A stretch of 64,000 bases of DNA, taken from the NCBI RefSeq assembly GCF_017569185.1, contig NZ_CP071869.1, positions 1,478,001 to 1,542,000 of the forward strand, given 5' to 3'. Positions 37,718 to 47,791 of this stretch are shown in pieces (the stretch's first letter is position 1; each line of letters opens with the position of its first letter). Source of the stretch: Polaribacter cellanae. Lineage in GTDB: Bacteria > Bacteroidota > Bacteroidia > Flavobacteriales > Flavobacteriaceae. The notes under the pieces were generated by a model that was given only the letters and a program-made list of their open reading frames with translations, was not told where the DNA came from and ran no database searches. The position numbers and the translations under genes were made by a program.

Positions 37718-39217
37718 ATGGGCGCTTTAAACACAAAAATAATTTATCGCTTTCTAGGAATTACAGCCATTTTAAATGGACTGTTTATGTTTTTAGCTGT
37801 GCCTTTTAGCATGTATTATAACGAAACAGAAAAATGGGGCATCTTAAATGCAGGAATTATTACCGTTTTTATTGGAATTCTTTTTTACTTTTTAAACAAA
37901 CCTAGCAATACAAATATTCAAAAAAAAGAAGGATATTTAATTGTAACCTTAGGCTGGCTAACACTCTCTTTTACAGGAATGTTACCCTATTTATTATCTG
38001 GAGCAATTCCAAGTATTACAAACGCTTTTTTCGAAACCATTTCTGGGTATTCTACCACAGGTTCTTCTATATTAACAGATATAGACAATATGTCGAAAGG
38101 AATTTTATTTTGGCGAAGTGCAACACATTGGATTGGAGGAATGGGAATTATCGTTTTAACGATTGCCATTTTACCTTTATTAGGAATTGGCGGAATGCAA
38201 TTATTTATGGCAGAAGCTCCAGGACCTTCCGCAGATAAATTGCACCCAAGAATTACAGATACTGCAAAAAGATTATATTTAATTTATGTACTACTTACAT
38301 TAACAGAATTTTTTCTTTTAAAATTTGCTGGTATGACCTGGTTTGACGCCATAAACCATGCAATGGCTACTATGAGTACTGGTGGTTTTTCGACAAAGTC
38401 GGATAGTGTTGCATTTTACAATGGAAACCCATTAATACAATACATTATAATTGCATTTATGTTTATTGCAGGAACCAATTTTGTATTGACTTATTTTGCT
38501 TTAAAGGGAAAAATACAGCGAGTTTTTCAAAGTGAAGAATTTAAATATTATTTATTTGGTATTTTAGGGGTAAGTGCAATTATTACGATAATAATAATCT
38601 TTTTTCAAGATCCTAATTTAGAATCTGTTTTGGCATATCCACAAGTTTTAGGCGAAACAGAAAGTGCAATTAGACATTCGTTATTTATGGTTACTTCTGT
38701 TGTTACAACTACAGGCTTTGTAACTGCCGATTTTACAATGTGGAACTTTTTTGCAACTGGAATTTTCTTTGCTTTACTTTTTACAGGAGGCTCTGCAGGT
38801 TCTACAAGTGGAGGAATTAAAGTAGTTAGACATATTATAATGCTAAAGAATAGTTTTTTAGAATTTAAAAAAGCGTTGCACCCAAATGCAATAATTCCTG
38901 TAAGATATGATGATAAAACTGTTAACCAAACCATTGTTTTTAACATCCTATCTTTCTTTATAATTTATATGCTAATATTTATTATATCTTCTGTAATACT
39001 TACTTTATTTGGTTTAGATTTTACGTCTGCATTAGGAGCTGCTGCTTCTTCTTTAGGTAATATTGGTCCTGCAATTGGTAGTGTAAGTCCTGTTGATAAT
39101 TTTGCACATTTATCGCATGCTGCAAAATGGTTTTGTTCTTTTTTAATGTTAATTGGTCGTTTAGAACTCTTTACAGTATTAATATTATTTACTCCATTCT
39201 TTTGGCGTAAGAATTAA
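37718..39217 (+). CDS. trkH: Trk system potassium transporter, membrane subunit TrkH
   Basis: TrkH (499 residues) is the potassium channel-like subunit of the Trk uptake system. Four selectivity-filter-like segments are visible, for example SGYSTTGSSIL, ATMSTGGFSTKS, SVVTTTGFVTADF and SSLGNIGPAIG, separated by hydrophobic helices. It is co-transcribed with trkA (one-base gap). Confidence 0.95.
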   Translation: MGALNTKIIYRFLGITAILNGLFMFLAVPFSMYYNETEKWGILNAGIITVFIGILFYFLNKPSNTNIQKKEGYLIVTLGWLTLSFTGMLPYLLSGAIPSITNAFFETISGYSTTGSSILTDIDNMSKGILFWRSATHWIGGMGIIVLTIAILPLLGIGGMQLFMAEAPGPSADKLHPRITDTAKRLYLIYVLLTLTEFFLLKFAGMTWFDAINHAMATMSTGGFSTKSDSVAFYNGNPLIQYIIIAFMFIAGTNFVLTYFALKGKIQRVFQSEEFKYYLFGILGVSAIITIIIIFFQDPNLESVLAYPQVLGETESAIRHSLFMVTSVVTTTGFVTADFTMWNFFATGIFFALLFTGGSAGSTSGGIKVVRHIIMLKNSFLEFKKALHPNAIIPVRYDDKTVNQTIVFNILSFFIIYMLIFIISSVILTLFGLDFTSALGAAASSLGNIGPAIGSVSPVDNFAHLSHAAKWFCSFLMLIGRLELFTVLILFTPFFWRKN

Positions 39218-39316
39218 TTTTCTTCTAATAATTTTATATTATCTTATTGTTAAGTTATTTTTTATTTGTTGTTATATCTTAATTTTTAGTACTTTAGGAA
39301 TCTCAATATATAAATT

Positions 39317-41665
39317 ATGAAGAAAAACTACTTATTAAAATTTACTTTTTTATTTTTATTTTCTTTTGCAATAGCAAACTTAAATGCCCAAACTGTTGTG
39401 ATTACAACTGTTGTTGATGGAACTTTAAAAAATGCAGGTTGCGATACTGGAAGTGGAGCCTCCGATCCAAGATTTGTGGAACTTTATGTCGATGGAACTG
39501 TAGATTTCACAGGATATGATTTAAGACAATCTTCTAATGGGTCTGCTTCATATGTAAAAAAAGCTTTAGATGGTTTAGGTACTATTTCTAATCAGTTTGT
39601 TTATATAATAACTAATGGTGATGAAATTACATTTAATGAAGCTTTTCCAGGTAGAACTGTTTTAAGCGTAGCATTTTCTGCCATCAATGGAGATGAATCA
39701 TTTCAAGTAACAGATAATACAAACACGATATTAGATTCCTTTGGCATACCTGCTGATATTGGTACTGCAGCCCATAATACTTGGAATTATAAAGATAGTT
39801 ATGCAAAACGTAAAGATTTTGTTTTACCAAATGGAGGAACGTTTGTGAGTTCTAATTGGACTTATGGTGGTGCGAATGCATTAGATGGGGCAACTTGTGC
39901 AACATTATCGAATGCTATAACCCTAGGCTCTTACTCTGTAAAAACTACAAATTGGACTGGAACAAATACCAATTGGAATGATCCTTTAAATTGGGATAAT
40001 GGAGTTCCTACACTTGGATATAATGCTGTTATACCTAATTTAGCTACAGACCCAGAAATAACTACATCTATTGCTGCTTCTACAGGAGATTTAACAATCT
40101 CAGATCCACAAGGCTTATCCGTTTTAAGCGGTTCTTTAACCATCTCTGGAAACTTAACGATTAATACTGGTAGTTCTTTGTATTTAGAATCTAAAATTAC
40201 AGCCTCAAAAACCATTGATGCTGCTTCTGTTATTTTAAATGGAAGTTATACTTCTGCAGATGCAAATAGCTTTTTTTACTTTACTGAAACTTATAATGGT
40301 AACGCATCTGGTTGGACTTTAGTTTCGTCTCCAACTGTTGGAGAAAAAATTGATGGGAATACAGGAGATGGAAATTTTGCCGTTTTTAATAAATTACAAA
40401 AAAGTACAAATAATTATGGAATAGCTGTATATAATAATTCTCAAACAGACCCTATGTTACGCTGGGATTATTTTTCTAAAGCTGAAGTAGATGTTAACAA
40501 TAGTTTAGCCACAATAAACTTAGTAAATGGAAAAGGATATACTGTTCTTCCAGATTCTAATGCAGCAAGTGGAACAACAGGAATTCAAAATGCTTCAAAT
40601 GGAAATTTAGGTTTTAAAGGAGCTATTGCTACAGATTTTGTAGAAATTCCAATAACAGATAATTCTCCTCCTGGAGGAACTGGAAATGCATTTAATTTGG
40701 TTGGAAATCCATACCCTTCCTTTATTCCTGCAAATAATGCTGCAGATGCCACAAATGCCTTTTTAAATGTAAATTCAGGAGAACTTGCAGAACAAACTTT
40801 TTATGTTTGGGATAAAACAAGTACTTCTTATAAAATAAAAAACCAAATAACTGCTAGATATATTGCTCCTGGCCAAGCTTTCTTTATAAAATCTAAAGTT
40901 GGAGGTGGTACAGTTAAATTTACGGAAGCAATGCAGAGTCATCAAACTTCTGGTACATTTAACAAATCTAATAATATTGAAAAAAAAATTACTTTAACTG
41001 TTAAAAATAATGGAAAAGAGAAAACAACAGATATTTATTATGTAAAAGGAAAAACAACTGGTTTCGATAATGGTTATGACAGTTCTATTTTTGGTGGTTT
41101 TAGCACTTCTTTTAGTCTTTATACAGAATTAGTGTCAAACAATAATGGAAAGCAGTTAGGTATCCAAACACTACCAACTTCGAACTACGAAAACATGGTA
41201 ATTCCTGTTGGAGTAAAAGCAACAAAAAATTCGGAAATTACTTTTACTGCAAGCTCTTTAAATTTACCTGCTGGTTACATGGTTTTTCTAGAAGATAAAT
41301 TAACAAAAGCTTATACACGTTTAGATAATGCTAATAGTAAATACACTGCTACAATTAATAACAATGTCGTAGAAAATCGTTTTTTCATTCACACAACAAC
41401 TTCCAATGTTTTAAACACAAATACCGAAAATTTAGACAAAATAGCTATTTTTAAAACGAAAAATTCTAATTTAAAAATTACTGGTTTAAATGCGCAAAAA
41501 GCGAACATTAGTTTATACAATACTTTAGGAAAACAAGTATTTACCAATACTTTCGATGGCAATTTAAATAATACAATTGCATTACCAAATTTAGCAACAG
41601 GAATGTATATTGTTAAATTAAAAACAGCAAACAGCACAAACACAAGAAAAATAATTATAGATTAA
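39317..41665 (+). CDS. Secreted protein with lamin-tail-like domain and T9SS sorting tail
   Basis: A 782-residue exported protein. A signal peptide (residues 1-24, ending NLNAQ) precedes a region like lamin-tail (LTD) domains (VELYVDGTVDFTGYDLRQSS; about 25-205) and a beta-helix-like stretch (WTGTNTNWNDPLNWDNGVP onward). The C-terminal ~80 residues (ISLYNTLGKQVFTNTF, ALPNLATGMYIVKLKT) are a type A T9SS sorting domain, so it should be exported through T9SS and attached to the cell surface. Function is unknown. A small conserved-looking ORF follows at 41686. Confidence 0.85.
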   Translation: MKKNYLLKFTFLFLFSFAIANLNAQTVVITTVVDGTLKNAGCDTGSGASDPRFVELYVDGTVDFTGYDLRQSSNGSASYVKKALDGLGTISNQFVYIITNGDEITFNEAFPGRTVLSVAFSAINGDESFQVTDNTNTILDSFGIPADIGTAAHNTWNYKDSYAKRKDFVLPNGGTFVSSNWTYGGANALDGATCATLSNAITLGSYSVKTTNWTGTNTNWNDPLNWDNGVPTLGYNAVIPNLATDPEITTSIAASTGDLTISDPQGLSVLSGSLTISGNLTINTGSSLYLESKITASKTIDAASVILNGSYTSADANSFFYFTETYNGNASGWTLVSSPTVGEKIDGNTGDGNFAVFNKLQKSTNNYGIAVYNNSQTDPMLRWDYFSKAEVDVNNSLATINLVNGKGYTVLPDSNAASGTTGIQNASNGNLGFKGAIATDFVEIPITDNSPPGGTGNAFNLVGNPYPSFIPANNAADATNAFLNVNSGELAEQTFYVWDKTSTSYKIKNQITARYIAPGQAFFIKSKVGGGTVKFTEAMQSHQTSGTFNKSNNIEKKITLTVKNNGKEKTTDIYYVKGKTTGFDNGYDSSIFGGFSTSFSLYTELVSNNNGKQLGIQTLPTSNYENMVIPVGVKATKNSEITFTASSLNLPAGYMVFLEDKLTKAYTRLDNANSKYTATINNNVVENRFFIHTTTSNVLNTNTENLDKIAIFKTKNSNLKITGLNAQKANISLYNTLGKQVFTNTFDGNLNNTIALPNLATGMYIVKLKTANSTNTRKIIID

Positions 41666-41685
41666 TTAAAGAGAAATTAAATAAG

Positions 41686-41853
41686 ATGAAAAAACAAACA
41701 GAAAACAGTAAATATATTTCTCGTAAAGATGCCATTAAAAAAATTAGTAATTATGGTAAATATGCAGCATTAACTGCATTTGGAACCTATATAATTTTAA
41801 ATCCACAAAAAGCACAAGCACAAAGTCCTGAAGCTCCTGGAACAGGATTTTAA
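41686..41853 (+). CDS. 55-residue small protein after the T9SS cargo gene
   Basis: A short ORF starting at the ATG at 41686-41688 and ending at TAA (41851-41853). It reads MKKQTENSKYISRKDAIKKI, then a hydrophobic helix (YAALTAFGTYIILNP) and a tail ending SPEAPGTGF. It starts 20 bases after the T9SS cargo gene, is in normal codon usage and is followed by a terminator, so it is probably a real gene of the same operon. The basic N-terminus, helix and AQAQ-like segment could be a signal or membrane-anchor sequence. Function is unknown. Confidence 0.7.
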   Translation: MKKQTENSKYISRKDAIKKISNYGKYAALTAFGTYIILNPQKAQAQSPEAPGTGF

Positions 41854-41875
41854 TATAGTGTAAGAATTCATAAAC

Positions 41876-41908
41876 AAAAACCTACTTATTTAAGTAGGTT
41901 TTTCTATT
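41876..41908 (+). terminator. Terminator of the T9SS cargo operon
   Basis: CCTACTT (41881-41887) and AAGTAGG (41892-41898) form a 7-bp stem with a 4-base loop, extended by A/T pairs and a T-run. It ends 10 bases before the murI ATG. Confidence 0.8.
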
Positions 41909-41917
41909 TTTACATAG

Positions 41918-42709
41918 ATGAAAATTCATAAACATCCTATTGGTTTTTTTGACTCTGGAGTTGGAGGTACTTCTATATGGAAAGAAGTAATTTCTTTACT
42001 TCCAAATGAAAATTCTATTTATCTTTCGGATAGTATAAATGCACCTTATGGCGAAAAATCTAAAACTCAAATTATAGATTTGTGTCTAAAAAATACAGAG
42101 TTTTTATTAAACCAAAACTGCAAACTAATTGTTGTTGCTTGTAATACAGCTACCACTAATGCAATTGATTTTTTAAGAGAAAAGTATCCAATTCCTTTTA
42201 TTGGAATCGAACCTGCGATTAAACCTGCAGCATTAACGACCAAAACAAATACAATTGGCATTTTAGCCACAAAAGGAACATTAAATAGTTCTTTGTTTGA
42301 AAAAACTTCCAGTAGCTTTAGAAAAAATATTTATATCGAAGAAATTATTGGAAAAGGTTTGGTAGAACTAATTGAAAATGGAAAATTACATTCCAAAGAA
42401 ATGACTTCACTTTTAAACTCTTATTTAAATCCATTATTAAAAAAAAACATAGATTCTTTAGTATTAGGCTGCACCCATTATCCATACCTTATTCCTCAAA
42501 TTAGAGAAATTGTTGGCGATAAAATAAATATTATCGATTCTGGAGAAGCAGTTGCCAAACAAACAAAAACTATTTTAACAAAGTTTCATTTATTAAATTC
42601 TAATAAAAATATAGCAAAACACACTTTGTATATTAATAAGAATAAAAAAGTTTTAGAACAATTGATTTCAGAAAGAGAAAACACAAGTATTATCGAAAAA
42701 AACTTTTAG
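41918..42709 (+). CDS. murI: Glutamate racemase
   Basis: MurI (263 residues) turns L-glutamate into D-glutamate for peptidoglycan. The family start GFFDSGVGG, the first catalytic Cys75 in VVACNTATT and the second Cys185 in LGCTHYPYL are all present. It is 4 bases overlapping the convergent PorP/SprF-type gene at 42706. Confidence 0.95.
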   Translation: MKIHKHPIGFFDSGVGGTSIWKEVISLLPNENSIYLSDSINAPYGEKSKTQIIDLCLKNTEFLLNQNCKLIVVACNTATTNAIDFLREKYPIPFIGIEPAIKPAALTTKTNTIGILATKGTLNSSLFEKTSSSFRKNIYIEEIIGKGLVELIENGKLHSKEMTSLLNSYLNPLLKKNIDSLVLGCTHYPYLIPQIREIVGDKINIIDSGEAVAKQTKTILTKFHLLNSNKNIAKHTLYINKNKKVLEQLISERENTSIIEKNF

Positions 42710-43692
42710 AAACTTCCATAGTTCGAATTAATATTAGGGCAAGCTGCAGCTCTTGGCTTCCTGGTCCATAAATTAATTCCTAAAGTAATTTGATGAAACC
42801 CAGAGTTAGACAAAACAATATCATTTAATTGATTTGTATAAGTATAAGAAAACATTAAATTTTTGTAGTTAAAACCAACAATAGGACTTATAAATTGCGA
42901 GTTTTCTATGGCATTAGAATCAAAATGTCTTCTGTAAGATAGTGCTACCCAAAGTTGAGACTTCGAAAATGTCTTGTAGGCTTTTACATTAAAATCTGCG
43001 ATTGTTTGCCCTAAACTTTCTCTATATTGAAGCATAATCGATGGCTCCCACTGTACAAAGTTTTCTTCTTTTCCAAAATAATAACTAGCAGATAAAATAT
43101 AGTTTCTTAAATCTACAGGCTCTAGAATGTTTAAATTATTTTTTGCTGTTAACAATAAATTTTTAACAGTAAAGTAAGTGGCTAAGCCTCCTCTATGATA
43201 AGCCACACTAAAATCTGCATTATAATAACTTGTACTTTCTACAATAGTTGCAACTCCAGGGTCTCCTGTAAATGTTCTTTGATCGGACTGATTTTGAACA
43301 AAAGTAAATGCCAAACCAAAAGAAAGTTGTTTAAACATTTTATTAGTACTCATAGGTAAATGATACGCATAAGTTCCTTGCACCCCTTTTTGAGAATGAA
43401 ACCCGTTTTCGTCGTTAAATAAAATTAAACCATAACCAGCATTCGATTCTTCGCCAAATTTAGAATGAAAACTTAAGGTTTGTAATTCTGGAGCATTGGG
43501 CACACCTGCCCATTGCTTTCTGGCAGTTAATCGTAATTTACTTGAATTACCAATACCTGCAGCAGATGGATGCAATAAAAAGACATTGTCAGATAAATAA
43601 TCTGTATAAATTGGCAATGTCTCCTGTGCTTGATTATTTATCGTAAATAAAACGAGAATTAAAAAGCAAAACCAAGTGTAAATTAACTTCAT
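42706..43692 (-). CDS. PorP/SprF family T9SS membrane protein
   Basis: A 328-residue outer-membrane protein of the PorP/SprF family, which supports T9SS and gliding in Bacteroidota, often in cooperation with a specific large adhesin. A signal peptide (residues 1-22, ending NQAQ) is followed by LPIYTDYLSDNVFLLHPSAAG and LRLTARKQWAGVPNAPEL, diagnostic of the family. No large adhesin gene of the SprB type is next to it, so its partner must be elsewhere. It is not certain that it is the PorP of the main secretion machine. Confidence 0.9.
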   Translation of the reverse strand: MKLIYTWFCFLILVLFTINNQAQETLPIYTDYLSDNVFLLHPSAAGIGNSSKLRLTARKQWAGVPNAPELQTLSFHSKFGEESNAGYGLILFNDENGFHSQKGVQGTYAYHLPMSTNKMFKQLSFGLAFTFVQNQSDQRTFTGDPGVATIVESTSYYNADFSVAYHRGGLATYFTVKNLLLTAKNNLNILEPVDLRNYILSASYYFGKEENFVQWEPSIMLQYRESLGQTIADFNVKAYKTFSKSQLWVALSYRRHFDSNAIENSQFISPIVGFNYKNLMFSYTYTNQLNDIVLSNSGFHQITLGINLWTRKPRAAACPNINSNYGSF

Positions 43693-43718
43693 TAAAGTTA
43701 GATAATTTTTTAGGTCTT

Positions 43719-43726
43719 CAAATATA
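43719..43726 (-). promoter_or_regulatory. -7 element of the PorP/SprF gene
   Basis: On the minus strand TATATTTG matches TAnnTTTG, 26 bases before the ATG at 43692. No -33 partner is clear. Confidence 0.4.
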
Positions 43727-44006
43727 TTATTTTTAAAAGAATAAATTGTTCTTAAAAGAAATATTTAACAAAGTAATAAAAACTTACTAAATAAAAGGAT
43801 ACTATCTTCTTTGTTTATTTAACGATTGAGAGGGTATAAAATATGAAGCTTTAAATTACTGTAAATAATCAGCCAAATCTTACAAAATGATGTCATATTT
43901 TTACTATATTTAGTTATTATTTTTTTTAACATTTAAAATTTAGCTATAAATTGGTTTATATATAAACATATTATTTTATAAAATCTTCTTACCCCTCCTC
44001 GAAAAA
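43727..44006. other. AT-rich intergenic region before the kinase gene
   Basis: No ORF, RNA gene or repeat is recognised in these 280 bases. They probably hold the promoter of the six-PAS kinase operon, but no good TAnnTTTG match with a -33 partner was seen near the kinase start. Confidence 0.4.
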
Positions 44007-47000
44007 ATGCTACACCCCAAAGAAAAACAAAACGAATTTCAAGCCTTATTTGAAACAATGAACCTAGGAGTTTCTTACCAAAATTCTAAAGGTGAAATAA
44101 CAAATGTTAACCCTGCTGCATTAAAAATCTTAGGTCTTACTGAAGATCAAATGAAAGGTAAAACATCTTTAGACCCATCTTGGAAAGCTATTCAAGAAGA
44201 TGGTGCTAATTACCCTGGCGAAACACACCCAAGTATGCTGGCTTTAAAATTAGGCAAACCTGTTTTAAATAAAATTATGGGGGTTTTTAATATTGCTGAA
44301 AATGAATATCGTTGGATAAAAATCGATGCAATTCCTCAATTTAGAAAAGGCGAAAAAAAACCTTATCAAGTTTACACTACTTTTGATGATATAAGTGTAA
44401 TTAAAAAAGCGCAACTTCAATTAAAACAAAACGAAGAACGATATATAAGAGCCCAAAAAATGGGCAAAGTAGGCAATTGGGAATATAACATTAAAACTGG
44501 TCTTTTATGGGGATCAGATGAAACACTTCGAATTTTTGGACTTGACCCAGAAAAAAATAATTTTAGTAGAGATTATATAGAAAAAAAAATAGCAAAACAA
44601 AATTTTGTTAGGCAAGCTATGGTTAATCTAATTGAAAAAGGAGAAAAATATGATATTCAATATGAAATTAATATTCAGAAAAAAACAAAAATAGTACACT
44701 CGAAAGCAAAAATAATTTACAACACAAATGGCGAAATTTTAAAAATAGCAGGTGTAATACAAGATATTTCTAAAAAGTACAAAAGCAAAATAAAATTAAG
44801 AGAAAGTGAAGACAAGTTCTTTAAGGTTTTTAAAAACAGCTCTAACTCCATTATACTTAAAAGGTTAAGTGATTTTAAAATTATAAATACAAATAGAGCT
44901 ACCCTTAAAGTTACAGGGTTTACTTCAAAAGAATTAAAAGGATTAAAACTATCTGAAATTGGTGTATGGAAATATAAAAAAGATTACAAAAAGTACGAAA
45001 AAAAAATATTAAAAAAAGGAAAAATAAAGGGGTTTGAAGCGAGTTTTATTAAAAAAAATGGTAAAAATAGAATATGGCAAATTTCTGGAGAAATAATTCA
45101 AATCGAAAGCGAAAAATTTATACTAACCATTATAGAAGATGTTACAGAAATAAGAAGTGCGGAAATTGAATTAAAAAAACAAAGAGATTTTACAATTGCA
45201 ATGACAGAAAACCAACCAGCAGCCATAGTTGCTTGTAATGAAAAAGGTAAATTAGTTTTATTCAATAAAGCAGCTAAGGAATGGCATGGAATAGACGTAA
45301 TGAAAATTCCTCAAGAAAAATGGGCAGAAAGTTATGGCTTATTTAAAATCGATGGAAAAACAGTACTTAAAACCGAAGAAGTGCCCCTTATACAGGCATT
45401 TAATGGAAAAAAAGTTGTAAATCTTGAGATTATAATTAAAGCAAAAAATCAAAAACCAAGATTTGTTATTTGTAATGGTGCTTCATTCTTTGATTCATTA
45501 AAAAACAAACTAGGTGCTTTGGTTGTTATGAATGACATTACCCATCAAAAAACGATAGAAGATAACTTAAAGAAAAGTGAAAATCAGATAAAAAAAGCAC
45601 TTTCAGAAATTGAAAGAAGTGAATTTCTCTTAAACGAATCTGGAAAAATAGCTAAAATTGGTGCCTGGGAATTTAATTCAATTACAAAAGAAAGACGTTG
45701 GTCTAATCAAGTTTTTAAACTTCACGGATTACCCGTTGGTAAAATACCTCCTTTTGAAAAAAATTACAACTATTTTATAGATGGTTCTTCAGAAATACTA
45801 GAAGAAGCAATGAAGAATAGCCTTGCGAATAATACGAAATTCGATTTAGAACTAAAGTTTCAAAATACCAAAAAAGAAAAACTTTGGGTAAATGCTATTG
45901 GATATCCCATAGTAAATAAAAACAAAGAAACTGTTGGTTTAAGAGGAGTTATCCAAGATATTACAGAACAAAAATTAATTAGAGAAAAAATAGCCCAAAC
46001 ACAAGAAATGCATAGTTTGTTAGCTAATAATACTAATGATTTAATTTGTTTACAAGAACCAGACAGTACTTTTAAATACGTAAGTCCATCTATAAAAAAC
46101 TTATTAGGTTACGAACAAAAAGAATTTATTGGTAAACAAGCATTTGGTTTCGTACATAAAGATGATGTTTTACCTTTAAAAAGTGTAATGACGAAAAAAA
46201 AGTTTAGCATCTCATCTACAGAAGCTTACCCTTTTAGAGCATTGCATAAAAATGGCCATTTTATTTGGTTAGAATTTTTATCGTCTCCTGTTTATAAAGA
46301 TGGTAAAATTAATTACTTAGTTACTTCTGCTAGAGATATTACACAGTGGGTTTTAGCTAAAGAAGAAATTCAAAAATACCAAACATCTCTGCAAAAACTA
46401 ACCACAGAGATTACAATGATAGAGGAACAACAAAAAAAGGCAATTGCTTCTAACATACACGATCATTTAAGCCAATCTTTAGTTATCTCGAAAATGAGAA
46501 TTAAAGAACTGAAAAAAAAATCGCAATTAAATGATATTAATGAAGATTTACAATTTATTGAATCTCACATATCCGATGCTTTAGAAAACAGTCGTAAAAT
46601 TACTTATGAACTTTCGCCACCAATTTTATATCAATTAGGAGTTATAGATGCATTAAGTTGGTTGCTAGAAGATTTGCAAAATAAATATAAAATTGAATTT
46701 AGGCTTAAAACAACAATTTCTACAATTAAAATTAGCGAACTAAAATCTATAATACTTTATAGAAGTATTCAAGAAATATTAACAAATGCTATAAAGCATG
46801 CAAGTGCTTCCCTTATAAAAGTAAATATTAAAAAAACAAAAAAAGGAGTAAATATTTTTATTGTTGATGATGGTCTTGGTTTCGACACCTCTGTATTAAA
46901 TGAGTTTAAAAACCAATCTGGTTCTGGTTTTGGTTTATTTACTGTACAAGAACGTATAAAAAATATAAAAGGTATATTTACAATATCATCAAAAATTAAT

Positions 47001-47036
47001 AAAGGAACAAATATTAAAATTTTTATGCCCCAATAA
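44007..47036 (+). CDS. Multi-PAS histidine kinase (HisKA_3 type)
   Basis: A 1009-residue cytoplasmic sensor kinase. Six PAS-like domains lie in a row at about residues 8-135, 147-258, 265-385, 390-520, 545-665 and 668-790, each ending in a DIT/DIS/DVT-type motif (DDISVIKKAQ, QDITEQKLI, RDITQWVLA). The HisKA_3 dimerisation helix carries phospho-acceptor His818 in ASNIHDHLSQSL, and the HATPase domain has the N-box EILTNAIKHA and G1 box VDDGLGFD. No transmembrane helix is seen, so the signal is probably internal (redox, small molecule or another protein). The response regulator follows after one base. The signal itself is unknown. Confidence 0.9.
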   Translation: MLHPKEKQNEFQALFETMNLGVSYQNSKGEITNVNPAALKILGLTEDQMKGKTSLDPSWKAIQEDGANYPGETHPSMLALKLGKPVLNKIMGVFNIAENEYRWIKIDAIPQFRKGEKKPYQVYTTFDDISVIKKAQLQLKQNEERYIRAQKMGKVGNWEYNIKTGLLWGSDETLRIFGLDPEKNNFSRDYIEKKIAKQNFVRQAMVNLIEKGEKYDIQYEINIQKKTKIVHSKAKIIYNTNGEILKIAGVIQDISKKYKSKIKLRESEDKFFKVFKNSSNSIILKRLSDFKIINTNRATLKVTGFTSKELKGLKLSEIGVWKYKKDYKKYEKKILKKGKIKGFEASFIKKNGKNRIWQISGEIIQIESEKFILTIIEDVTEIRSAEIELKKQRDFTIAMTENQPAAIVACNEKGKLVLFNKAAKEWHGIDVMKIPQEKWAESYGLFKIDGKTVLKTEEVPLIQAFNGKKVVNLEIIIKAKNQKPRFVICNGASFFDSLKNKLGALVVMNDITHQKTIEDNLKKSENQIKKALSEIERSEFLLNESGKIAKIGAWEFNSITKERRWSNQVFKLHGLPVGKIPPFEKNYNYFIDGSSEILEEAMKNSLANNTKFDLELKFQNTKKEKLWVNAIGYPIVNKNKETVGLRGVIQDITEQKLIREKIAQTQEMHSLLANNTNDLICLQEPDSTFKYVSPSIKNLLGYEQKEFIGKQAFGFVHKDDVLPLKSVMTKKKFSISSTEAYPFRALHKNGHFIWLEFLSSPVYKDGKINYLVTSARDITQWVLAKEEIQKYQTSLQKLTTEITMIEEQQKKAIASNIHDHLSQSLVISKMRIKELKKKSQLNDINEDLQFIESHISDALENSRKITYELSPPILYQLGVIDALSWLLEDLQNKYKIEFRLKTTISTIKISELKSIILYRSIQEILTNAIKHASASLIKVNIKKTKKGVNIFIVDDGLGFDTSVLNEFKNQSGSGFGLFTVQERIKNIKGIFTISSKINKGTNIKIFMPQ

Positions 47037-47037
47037 A

Positions 47038-47685
47038 ATGATCCATACAAACGAAATAAAAATAGTATTGGTTGACGATCATAAACTGTTAAGAGATGGT
47101 TTAAGAAATATTATAGAGCAGAAATCTAATATGAAAGTAATTGGAGAAGCTTCTAATGGAAGAGAAGCTGTAAAAATATGTTCGAAATTAATGCCAGATG
47201 TTGTTCTAATAGATATTTCAATGCCAGATTTAAATGGAGTAGAAGCAACAAGCCAAATCTTAAAAATAAATTCAGAAATAAAAGTAATAGCTCTTTCTAT
47301 GCATTCCACTAAACAATTTATTCAAGGAATGTTTAATTCTGGTGCTTATGGTTATTTATTAAAAGATGGTGACTCTGAAGAGCTAATTACAGCAATTACA
47401 ACTGTAGTTCAAAATAAAAAACACTTATCAAAAGACATTAATCAAGAATATCTTAATTTACTTAACTATGGAAGCACTCTTGAAAAATCGAAATTAAGTT
47501 CAAGAGAAAAAGAAGTTTTACAGTTAATTGCAGAAGGTAACTCTTCAAAACAAATAGGAGAAATATTATTTTTAAGCTCCAAAACTATCGATGTTCATAG
47601 AAATAATATTATGAAAAAAATAGATTTACACACAATACCCGAATTAACTAAATTCGCTATAAAACAAGGGCTTACCAGCTTATAA
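47038..47685 (+). CDS. NarL/FixJ-type response regulator
   Basis: A 215-residue two-component regulator. The receiver domain has acidic residues Asp13-Asp14, phospho-acceptor Asp59 in VLIDISMPDLNG and Lys in LLKDGDSEE. The LuxR-type helix-turn-helix (about 150-215) includes LSSREKEVLQLIAEG and IGEILFLSSKTIDVHRNNI. It starts one base after the HisKA_3-type kinase, which is the normal partner type for NarL regulators. Target genes are unknown. Confidence 0.93.
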   Translation: MIHTNEIKIVLVDDHKLLRDGLRNIIEQKSNMKVIGEASNGREAVKICSKLMPDVVLIDISMPDLNGVEATSQILKINSEIKVIALSMHSTKQFIQGMFNSGAYGYLLKDGDSEELITAITTVVQNKKHLSKDINQEYLNLLNYGSTLEKSKLSSREKEVLQLIAEGNSSKQIGEILFLSSKTIDVHRNNIMKKIDLHTIPELTKFAIKQGLTSL

Positions 47686-47791
47686 CACCAATATTTGCAA
47701 TGTATAATAGGTAAATTGCTTATCTATTATTTTATACAAAAATCTTATTTTTACACTTATTTAGTTTTAACCTACCCCGTTTGTAAATAAT

